DNA of 36,941 nt. Origin: a virus. Positions 28,925-34,752 of this stretch are shown here, in pieces. How positions within the stretch are numbered: the stretch's first letter is position 1; each line of letters starts with the position of its first letter. The stretch lies in the IMG/VR virus record IMGVR_UViG_3300037502_001767, positions 1 through 36,941 of that record; one strand, given 5' to 3'. The notes beneath the pieces are model-generated. The model saw nothing but the letters and a program-made list of their open reading frames with translations. It did no database searches and was not told the DNA's origin. The translations under genes were made by a program, and so were the position numbers.

Positions 28925-29907
28925 AAAAGACACTCAAGGAAGTCGTGACCGCTACGCAGGTCACAACCGCACAGAACGAGGCCGCGCAGGCTCGCGCTCA
29001 ATTAGAAGCCGAGCGTAAGGCGCATTCAGAAACCGTCCGCGCACTCGAACGTGTGCGGTTTGCAAAGCCACCGAAGAAGATCACGCCAACCACCGGGAAG
29101 GCTGGCACTGGCGACATTGTCGAGGTGATCTTCTCGGACGTTCACGGAAACAAGCACGATCCAGCTGCGATGGCGGCATTCCTCGGTGACCTCAAAACGC
29201 TCAAGCCAGATCGGCTTATCATCGGCGGCGACTTTATTGATTGCGGCGGGTTCTTGGCCGAACATCACACGCTCGGCTATGTCGCCGAATCCGAGGATTC
29301 CTACGAAGACGACGTCGCCGTCTCAAATTATTTGCTTGATCAAATTCTTGATGCGGCATCACCGAACGAGGTGCACTACGTCGAAGGCAACCATGAATGG
29401 CGTGTGGAACGCTGGGCGCTTACTCAGCGCCTTGCACACCACAAAGACACTGATCTTCTTCGTCGCACATTCTGCCCGGAGCACGTCTTAAGGCTCGCCG
29501 ATCGTGGGATTAAATATTACCATCAGGGCAAAACCCATGGCGACTGTGACACTCCCGGCTGGGTAAAAATGGACCGCGTCTTTTTCGTCCACAAAATCAG
29601 CAATGCTCGTGATGCCGCCGGTCAAGCGATGGCGAAAGCCGCTGGCAACATTGTTTTCTTTGACACTCACCGCGCTGCATTCAAACCAATGCACCTGCCA
29701 GGCGTCGGTTTGATCTCCGCTTGGAACCCCGGCTGTCTTTGCAAGCGCCAGCCGCTTTATGCCAACACTCGCCCGACCGAGTGGACGCACGGCTATCTCG
29801 TGCGCTTCATCAGCCGCAAGACTGGAAACTTCCAGATGGTGAATGTCACCATTAACGAAGGCGTCAGCTACGCCTCACTCCTCCTCAAACCTAAAACAAA
29901 TGAATAA
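28921..29907 (+). CDS. Calcineurin-like metallophosphoesterase
   Basis: 328 residues from ATG 28921 (ATGA overlap). After a helical N-terminus (VTTAQNEAAQARAQLEAERKA) come the phosphoesterase motifs: FSDVHGNKHD (Asp73, His75), GGDFID (Asp104), and EGNHEW (Asn157, His158), followed by candidates FVHKIS and FFDTHRA. The usual last motif GHTH is replaced by DTHR, so metal binding may be altered. Such enzymes hydrolyse phosphate esters, including nucleic acids or nucleotides. It stands between the lysis block and the replication block. The substrate is unknown. Confidence 0.8.
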   Translation: MKKTLKEVVTATQVTTAQNEAAQARAQLEAERKAHSETVRALERVRFAKPPKKITPTTGKAGTGDIVEVIFSDVHGNKHDPAAMAAFLGDLKTLKPDRLIIGGDFIDCGGFLAEHHTLGYVAESEDSYEDDVAVSNYLLDQILDAASPNEVHYVEGNHEWRVERWALTQRLAHHKDTDLLRRTFCPEHVLRLADRGIKYYHQGKTHGDCDTPGWVKMDRVFFVHKISNARDAAGQAMAKAAGNIVFFDTHRAAFKPMHLPGVGLISAWNPGCLCKRQPLYANTRPTEWTHGYLVRFISRKTGNFQMVNVTINEGVSYASLLLKPKTNE

Positions 29908-30319
29908 ACTCGCCGCACTCGTTCTCAAACACAAAGCCGCCAAGCATGGCATTCCCGAAGGCCAAGGCTGGATGACACGCACCGAAGCCGCGCGCCAGCT
30001 TGGGGTGCCCGAGCGCAACGTCCATGACATGCTTCGCGATGCAATCGCCGCCAAAGATGTGGTGGTGGGCAAATTCTCAATCTGGGACGCAGCCGGGATG
30101 CGACCGACTCCCGTGACGTGCTATCGAATTGCAGGCGAGAAAGCATCTACACCCGCACCAGCAAAGGCTCCCAAGGCCGATTCGGAATTGGAAGAGTCGA
30201 TTATTAGAGCCGCCGAAAGAAGGCCCGAATTGCCGCCCAGCGAAATTATAAAGCGTCTACCAAAGCGTCTTCGGACACTCGCCAATGTCGCTCTTGTGAA
30301 AAAAATTCTTGGATTGTAA
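29900..30319 (+). CDS. Winged-helix-like DNA-binding protein, 139 aa
   Basis: I start at ATG 29900 (139 residues), overlapping the preceding stop. Residues 20-60 contain GWMTRTEAARQLGVPERNVHDMLRDAI, a helix-turn-helix with recognition helix PERNVHDMLRD, then VVVGKFSIWD as a wing. A linker with A/P/K (APAKAPKADSE) is followed by a helical end (IIKRLPKRLRTLANVALVKKILGL). It is the last gene before an operon end, and may regulate the next operon or help replication. No family named. Confidence 0.6.
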   Translation: MNKLAALVLKHKAAKHGIPEGQGWMTRTEAARQLGVPERNVHDMLRDAIAAKDVVVGKFSIWDAAGMRPTPVTCYRIAGEKASTPAPAKAPKADSELEESIIRAAERRPELPPSEIIKRLPKRLRTLANVALVKKILGL

Positions 30320-30326
30320 AAGCCCG

Positions 30327-30359
30327 CAAACCCGCTTGCAATGCGGTTCCGCGGGTTTG
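30327..30359 (+). terminator. Operon-end hairpin, best read on the other strand
   Basis: CAAACCCGC (30327-30335) pairs with GCGGGTTTG (30351-30359) around a 15-base loop. The + side is followed by TAAAGAAAAAAA, not T. Read on the - strand the stem would be followed by GGGCTTTTAC, so it may act in both directions or only on the other strand. The bases after it (30356-30371) are the exact repeat of 1712-1727. Confidence 0.4.
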
Positions 30360-30379
30360 TAAAGAAAAAAAGCAGAGTC

Positions 30380-30405
30380 GCAGAAAAAAATTTCTGCATT
30401 TTTTT
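30380..30405 (+). terminator. Rho-independent terminator before replication operon
   Basis: GCAGAAA (30380-30386) pairs with TTTCTGC (30391-30397) around AAAA and is followed by ATTTTTTT. The stem has only three G-C pairs but the T run is clean. It closes the lysis/phosphatase operon. A weak promoter candidate, TTTACA at 30407, follows. Confidence 0.6.
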
Positions 30406-30444
30406 ATTTACACCTTGGGGGCATTTTTTGTTTCTTACGCCCCG

Positions 30445-30588
30445 ATGAAACACCTTTACCTCTGCACGGCCACAGGCGCTTTCGGGATTTACTCCGATTA
30501 TGTTTGGGCAAAAGATCGGCGCGATGCCGTTATCAAATTCCAACAAGAAAAAGGCCAGAAGCCCTATCACATCCAACTTATCAAATGA
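30445..30588 (+). CDS. Small hypothetical protein, 47 aa
   Basis: ATG 30445 to TGA 30586-30588. Sequence MKHLYLCTATGAFGIYSDYVWA, then KDRRDAVIKFQQEKGQKP and YHIQLIK: two strands, a helix and a last strand, a complete mini-domain. The first codons resemble those of the possible gene at 36814 (MKHIYT). First gene of the replication block. It ends in an ATGA overlap with the next gene. No known role. Confidence 0.55.
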   Translation: MKHLYLCTATGAFGIYSDYVWAKDRRDAVIKFQQEKGQKPYHIQLIK

Positions 30589-30725
30589 ACCAAGTAATGA
30601 CACCCACCGAATTTCTCGCCATCATCGGCGTAATCTCAATCTGCACCGCCATCCTCGGCTATTTGGCCGGGACAGTCCGCGAGCGGATGCGCAATCAGAA
30701 GTCTCCACGCTTTATCCTGCGATGA
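30585..30725 (+). CDS. Small one-helix membrane protein, 46 aa
   Basis: ATG 30585 overlaps the preceding stop. A hydrophobic helix, EFLAIIGVISICTAILGYLAG (residues 9-29), is followed by a basic end (TVRERMRNQKSPRFILR), so the protein should cross the inner membrane once. Very small phage membrane proteins of this kind can act in lysis timing, exclusion or host control; nothing here tells which. Its stop overlaps the next start. Confidence 0.5.
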   Translation: MNQVMTPTEFLAIIGVISICTAILGYLAGTVRERMRNQKSPRFILR

Positions 30726-30946
30726 CTTGGGCTGAACAGGAATTTACGCGCAATGTTTGGTGCGCGGTCATCGAGCAAGCAGTCGCCGATATGGAAGACA
30801 AAACATTTCAAAGAAGCGACGCGCAAAATCTGCATAATCATCATCGAGGGACTGCCAAGGCATTTCTTACTTCAAAATTCTTTCATTTTTTATGCAACGA
30901 ATTAGAACTTCCTGCCGATAAAATCCAAAGAAAGGCGTTTAAATGA
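30722..30946 (+). CDS. Small hypothetical protein, 74 aa
   Basis: ATG 30722 overlaps the preceding stop (ATGA). The 74 residues (MTWAEQEFTRNVWCAVIEQAVADMED, NHHRGTAKAFLTSKFFHFLCNELELPADK) look all-helical. The second part, TAKAFLTSKFFHFLCNELELPADKI, recalls small phage proteins that lie before nuclease genes, but no family is known to me. Overlaps the Hjc-like nuclease gene by four bases, suggesting coupled expression. Confidence 0.55.
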   Translation: MTWAEQEFTRNVWCAVIEQAVADMEDKTFQRSDAQNLHNHHRGTAKAFLTSKFFHFLCNELELPADKIQRKAFK

Positions 30947-31278
30947 ATTCACGCAACAAGGGCAAACGCGGCGAATTAGAAGCCGCACACTTTCTCACCG
31001 ACCAAGGATTCCCGGCTCGCCGTGGGCAGCAATTCTCGGGCGGCAAGGACTCGCCTGATGTAATCTGTGAGTCACTACCCGGCCTGCATTTTGAAATTAA
31101 GCGCACCGAAAAGGGCAATCCCTACGATTGGGTAAGCCAGGCGCAACGTGACGCAGGCTACAAGCTCCCGGTGGTCTTGCATCGGCGCAATGATCATAAA
31201 TGGCTGGCCATTATGCCAGCTGAAGATTTTTTGCGGATTATCCGTGAATCAACTTTCGTCGATAGTTCGACGAAGTAA
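30943..31278 (+). CDS. Hjc-like nuclease (PD-(D/E)XK resolvase)
   Basis: 111 residues. The motifs are in order for an archaeal-type Holliday junction resolvase or similar phage nuclease: KGKRGELEAAHFL (Glu in the first helix), RRGQQFSGGKDSPDVI (PD), and LHFEIKR (ExK), then VSQAQRDAG. It would cut branched DNA in recombination or remove branches before packaging. It is followed by an A-rich leader and the Sak4-like gene. Good motif fit. Confidence 0.75.
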   Translation: MNSRNKGKRGELEAAHFLTDQGFPARRGQQFSGGKDSPDVICESLPGLHFEIKRTEKGNPYDWVSQAQRDAGYKLPVVLHRRNDHKWLAIMPAEDFLRIIRESTFVDSSTK

Positions 31279-31297
31279 CAAAACCAAAAATAAAAAC

Positions 31298-32218
31298 ATG
31301 AACATTACTAAAGGCAAACAAACCCGCGCTCAGCGCGTGGTAATCTACGGCGTCGAATCAGTCGGCAAATCGACATTCGCCGCGCAATTCCCAAATCCGC
31401 TCTTTCTTGACGTTGAGGGCGGCACCGCTCACCTCGACACCGCACGAGCTGAAATCGACAGTTGGAAACAGCTCAACGATGCTGTCTCTGAGTGCGCGCA
31501 TCTTGACTACAAGACGGTCATTATCGATTCCGCAGACTGGGCCGAGCGCCTTGCCATTGCGGACCTGCTGGCACAGCACAAAAAAGGATCAATTGAGGAT
31601 TTCGGCTTTGGCAAAGGCTGGGTCATGGTGAGCGAGAAAATCGCAGGCTTCTTGAGCCGCTTGGACAGCTTAATTGTCGCAGGCAAAAATGTCGCACTCA
31701 TCGCGCACAGCAAGGTCACCAAAGTCGAGCCACCGGATCTCCCGGCGGCATATGATCGCTATGAATTGAAGCTCTCAAAGCAATCCAGTCCGCTCGTTAA
31801 AGAGTGGGCCGACGAGCTGTGGTTTTTCCGTTTCAAGACCAAAACAGTCGAAAGCGAATCGGGACGCGCCAAAGGCATCGGCGGCAAGGAGCGTATCATT
31901 CTGACTACACACTCAGCGGCCTATGATGCTAAGACCCGCTCCGGGCTTCCGGAGGAACTGCCCATGACCTGGGCAAGCGTCGCACATCTATTTAATGCGT
32001 CGGCACAGAAGGCAGCGCCAGCGGTTGAGATCATCGGCTCCGAGACGGTCACACTCGACGAGCGACTGGCACAAAACGAAGACAAGGTCAACAGCTATCT
32101 CCGCTCGAAAAATCTCATCACCGAAGGCCAGACCTTCCGTGACATCGAAGAGCGCGTGTTTGCACGCATCAAGGCCAATCCGGAAAAATTCTTCGCCGCA
32201 TTGGAGGAAATCAAATGA
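31298..32218 (+). CDS. Sak4-like RecA-fold ATPase
   Basis: 306 residues from ATG 31298, preceded by the A-rich leader ACCAAAAATAAAAAC with no Shine-Dalgarno. Walker A is GVESVGKST (Gly18-Thr26) and Walker B is TVIIDSADW (Asp77). AHSKVTKVEPPDLPAAYDRYELKL matches the AAA_24 group of phage single-strand annealing or recombination ATPases, Sak4 type. With the nuclease genes and ssDNA-binding protein around it, a role in phage recombination is likely. The C-terminal 70 residues form a separate helical domain. Confidence 0.8.
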   Translation: MNITKGKQTRAQRVVIYGVESVGKSTFAAQFPNPLFLDVEGGTAHLDTARAEIDSWKQLNDAVSECAHLDYKTVIIDSADWAERLAIADLLAQHKKGSIEDFGFGKGWVMVSEKIAGFLSRLDSLIVAGKNVALIAHSKVTKVEPPDLPAAYDRYELKLSKQSSPLVKEWADELWFFRFKTKTVESESGRAKGIGGKERIILTTHSAAYDAKTRSGLPEELPMTWASVAHLFNASAQKAAPAVEIIGSETVTLDERLAQNEDKVNSYLRSKNLITEGQTFRDIEERVFARIKANPEKFFAALEEIK

Positions 32219-32421
32219 ATAATATCTCACTTCGAGAATGGTTTGCAGGTCAGGCTTTAGCAGGACTATTGGCCAGTGGTCACTTTACCACTCCTGATAT
32301 TGAGGAAGATATGGGGCCATGGATGAAATCCGATGATAATGGTGATTATGAAGTCACATCCGCCGCTTGGATACTTGCTGGTGAAATGATGAGCGGTCAC
32401 AAGAAATACGACCATGAATAA
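32215..32421 (+). CDS. Small hypothetical phage protein, 68 aa
   Basis: ATG 32215 overlaps the preceding stop (ATGA). MNNISLREWFAGQALAGLLASGHFTT and SAAWILAGEMMSGHKKYDHE are recognisable as a short phage protein with a REWFAGQALAG line, often found near replication genes, from memory; function is not known. The stop lies 8 bases inside the next gene. Confidence 0.6.
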   Translation: MNNISLREWFAGQALAGLLASGHFTTPDIEEDMGPWMKSDDNGDYEVTSAAWILAGEMMSGHKKYDHE

Positions 32422-33400
32422 AGAACTCTCACCATCCATGCTTCCCAAGCTTGACGAATGCCCATTGTTCGTTGGCAAAGAAGGCTCCAGCGAAGCCGCC
32501 GAACGCGGAACGCGCATTGACGCGATCATTCGCCGCGTGATCGAGCAGGGCGAGGACATTCCGGCCGATGAGGACTACGAGGCGATTGCTTACGGAGTCA
32601 ATATGCTCCGCGAATTGGCCGGTGATTTCCCGATCGAAACCCGCGAGAGCCATCTTGCAATGGCAGTACCCGGGCTTTCGAGACTTGGCACGGCTGATGC
32701 GATTTGTCCGAGCTTGCGCTGGGTTGCAGACGTTAAGACCGGTCAAGCACGTGACTATCGTTTGCAACTCGCAGCCTATGCGCTTGCTTGCATGGACCAA
32801 TTTCAACAGGAGGAATGGACCGCACACACGATCTATCTCGACAAGCAGACCGTCCGAACCGAGCGATTTACATATGAGGAAGCCACGCGTCTTGTTGGCG
32901 ATCTCATCGCCAAATCGACCGACGACTGGGCAAGTCCGCGGCTCTGCGAGTACTGCGACTGGTGTGCCAACAAACCAAACTGCACGGCGATTGTAACGCA
33001 ATCTCGATTGGCGCTCGAGACGGCTCGCAGCGAGCAATCTATCGACGATATCCGCGCGGAGATTTACGCCACGGATGAGACATTGGCCGAATTTGTGCGC
33101 AGGTTCAAATTCCTTGAAAAAGAATTAGCCGAACCTGCCATCGCAGAACTCCGTTCCCGCGTTGAACAGCGCGAGGTGCCCGGATGGAAGATCGTCGAAA
33201 TGCGAGGCCAAGAGACGATTCTTGCTGAAGCAGTCGTGGCCACCGGAGCGACCACAGAACAGCTTATGAGCGTGCTGGGAACGCTCAAGCGAAACCAATT
33301 TCAAGACCTCTGCATCAAGGTTGGTGTGGAGTTTAACGAAGCGGCGATAATTCGGAGCGCGCCGATTAAACAGCTCCGGCAAACCAAAAACAAAAACTAA
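32414..33400 (+). CDS. RecB/Cas4-like PD-(D/E)XK nuclease (DUF2800-like)
   Basis: 328 residues. It opens LSPSMLPKLDECPLFVG and has the nuclease core around 80-125, ADAICPSLRWVADVKTG (D then DxK) and DYRLQLAAYALACM. Later CEYCDWCANKPNC has the four cysteines of an iron-sulfur or zinc cluster typical of Cas4/RecB-type phage nucleases. Phage versions act in recombination, paired with a Sak4-type ATPase, as here. The C-terminal part is a helical domain of unknown role. Followed by an A-rich leader and the ssDNA-binding gene. Confidence 0.75.
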   Translation: MNKELSPSMLPKLDECPLFVGKEGSSEAAERGTRIDAIIRRVIEQGEDIPADEDYEAIAYGVNMLRELAGDFPIETRESHLAMAVPGLSRLGTADAICPSLRWVADVKTGQARDYRLQLAAYALACMDQFQQEEWTAHTIYLDKQTVRTERFTYEEATRLVGDLIAKSTDDWASPRLCEYCDWCANKPNCTAIVTQSRLALETARSEQSIDDIRAEIYATDETLAEFVRRFKFLEKELAEPAIAELRSRVEQREVPGWKIVEMRGQETILAEAVVATGATTEQLMSVLGTLKRNQFQDLCIKVGVEFNEAAIIRSAPIKQLRQTKNKN

Positions 33401-33403
33401 AAT

Positions 33404-33853
33404 ATGCCATCGTTTACAGCAACTGACCCGACCCCCACCAAATACCACGTCGAGCCTGGGCTTTACAAATTGCGCGTCGAAAACGCATTTGAGAAGACAA
33501 GTCAAGCAGGAAATCCCATGCTCAAAGTGACCTGCCGAATCATTCTTGACGGCGACCAAAAGGGGCCGGAGATATGGGAATTCCTGACCTTCACATCGAA
33601 GGCCGCTTGGAAGATCACGCAATTTTTGCACGGTATCGGCAAGCCCGTAGCAAAAGGCGAAACAGTTAACATCGAACCGATCGACATTGTAGATAAGGAA
33701 GGCTGGGCAATCATTGGAGAGCAAGAATCCGAGAACGACACCGACGCGAAGTTTAATAAGATCGAGCGTTGGGTGTGGGGCGAAGAACTGGCTCGCTTGC
33801 GCTCCAAACCTGTTGCAAAACAGATTGACGACAGCGACGAAATTCCATTTTAA
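33404..33853 (+). CDS. Single-stranded DNA-binding protein, DUF669-like
   Basis: 149 residues from ATG 33404 after the A-rich leader AACCAAAAACAAAAACTAAA. The protein has strand-rich PGLYKLRVENAFEKTSQAGNPMLKVTCRI, FLTFTSKAAWKITQFLHGIG and the end DDSDEIPF, an acidic tip like the partner-binding tail of SSB proteins. It resembles DUF669 phage proteins that take the place of SSB. It would cover ssDNA for the Sak4-like ATPase and helicase. Confident in type, less in family name. Confidence 0.7.
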   Translation: MPSFTATDPTPTKYHVEPGLYKLRVENAFEKTSQAGNPMLKVTCRIILDGDQKGPEIWEFLTFTSKAAWKITQFLHGIGKPVAKGETVNIEPIDIVDKEGWAIIGEQESENDTDAKFNKIERWVWGEELARLRSKPVAKQIDDSDEIPF

Positions 33854-33865
33854 CAAATGGCCGGG

Positions 33866-33889
33866 GCGCGACGTGATACGCGCATTTTT
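33866..33889 (+). terminator. Weak terminator-like hairpin after SSB gene
   Basis: GCGCG (33866-33870) pairs with CGCGC (33879-33883) around an 8-base loop, followed by ATTTTT. Short stem, so perhaps only a pause signal. It lies between the SSB stop and the next ATG (33897). Confidence 0.4.
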
Positions 33890-33896
33890 CTAAAAT

Positions 33897-34364
33897 ATGA
33901 ACTACGACGAATACATCAGCTTTGAGCATCAAGGATTCCCGGTCGCCATAATGCCCGACCACCAGGATGACTGCGAACGCTGGCACTATGCTATAAAGAT
34001 CGATCATAAATGGTATGATGTGGACTATGGTGCCTTAAGTTTCGATAAAGTAGCGGCGGATAAAGTCATTGCCAAAGTCACAAAACAATTGCTTGAAGAC
34101 TATCGCAAACGCACCGACGAATTGTTTCGCGAGCGCGACGAGGCGAGGGAAGATGCGGAGCATTGGAAAATCGAGTATGAAATCATTGAGGCGCGACTTT
34201 GCGGAGTAAAACATGAAAGAGATAATGGGATTGTTTCCCCGCGCGAAATCATCCCCAAGCTGCTCAAATTAGTAGAGCGAGCAATCGATGATTTGGGTTG
34301 GTTTAGCGAAACAGCATCGCAACGATTGCAAGAAGAATTACACAAGCAACAAAATAATCGTTGA
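33897..34364 (+). CDS. Hypothetical protein with coiled coil, 155 aa
   Basis: 155 residues. The first 60 look like a small alpha/beta domain (YISFEHQGFPVAIMPDHQDD, HYAIKIDHKWYDVDYGAL), then a long charged coiled coil (LLEDYRKRTDELFRERDEARED) and a helical end (LLKLVERAIDDLGWFSETASQ). I recall no family. It follows the SSB hairpin, and its last codons contain the -35 box of the promoter at 34361. Confidence 0.5.
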   Translation: MNYDEYISFEHQGFPVAIMPDHQDDCERWHYAIKIDHKWYDVDYGALSFDKVAADKVIAKVTKQLLEDYRKRTDELFRERDEAREDAEHWKIEYEIIEARLCGVKHERDNGIVSPREIIPKLLKLVERAIDDLGWFSETASQRLQEELHKQQNNR

Positions 34365-34388
34365 CAAAATAAACACTCAACGCAGGAT
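34361..34388 (+). promoter_or_regulatory. Promoter candidate for primase-helicase operon
   Basis: TTGACA, a perfect -35 box, lies at 34361-34366 and CAGGAT at 34383-34388 after 16 bases gives three of six -10 bases. Transcription would begin near 34395, right at the first hairpin of the leader RNA at 34393-34501. The weak -10 leaves this open. Confidence 0.45.
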
Positions 34389-34392
34389 TTCA

Positions 34393-34501
34393 ATTGGCCA
34401 TGAGAAAGCCAATAACTATGCTTAAACAAATTTCCCCTTCGTGCGCACCAGAGGCTTCGCATGGCCTAATTTCTCATCTGGGGCGGCACGAAGGGTTTTT
34501 T
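34393..34501 (+). ncRNA. Structured leader with terminator and possible pseudoknot
   Basis: Hairpin P1 pairs ATTGGC (34393-34398) with GCCAAT (34408-34413) around a 9-base loop. Loop bases ATGAGAAA (34400-34407) are fully complementary to TTTCTCAT (34470-34477) downstream. P2 pairs CCCTTCGTGC (34435-34444) with GCACGAAGGG (34486-34495), followed by six T: a good terminator stem, with an inner CCAGA/TCTGG stem. The T run ends five bases before ATG 34507, and the only Shine-Dalgarno-like bases, GAAGGG, lie in the P2 stem. So this looks like an attenuator or a short regulatory RNA. Fold inferred by eye. Confidence 0.55.
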
Positions 34502-34506
34502 CAACT

Positions 34507-34752
34507 ATGGAACTTCCCGATCACGCCCTGCAAGGGCACGTCATTCGGGCCTTCAGATGCTCCCAACGAAATGGTGGAATCGACAGGCTCGATATAGCTC
34601 AACAACTCCTTCCTCAAGGAGCTCATCCAACATACTGGCAAGCGGCTAAAAAGCTCGCCGACCACGCACTCGATCACATGGCCATGCAAGGCCGTGTTTT
34701 CAAGGACACATATGGATGGTGGTATCTTCGCGACCAGGGGGGATGGGAATGA
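34507..34752 (+). CDS. Small protein preceding primase-helicase, 81 aa
   Basis: 81 residues from ATG 34507, directly after the leader terminator; I prefer it to earlier starts because those lie inside the leader hairpins. Sequence MELPDHALQGHVIRAFRCSQRNGGIDRLDIAQQLLP and ADHALDHMAMQGRVFKDTYGWWYLRD gives a helix-turn-helix-like arrangement with a final beta hairpin, a small winged-helix type. It may bind DNA near the origin. Its stop overlaps the primase-helicase start (ATGA). Confidence 0.55.
   Translation: MELPDHALQGHVIRAFRCSQRNGGIDRLDIAQQLLPQGAHPTYWQAAKKLADHALDHMAMQGRVFKDTYGWWYLRDQGGWE

Noticed and set aside
34394-34597. 67-codon frame starting in the leader hairpin
   Set aside because: It runs through the terminator hairpin and out of frame with the conserved-looking protein at 34507; no family resemblance.
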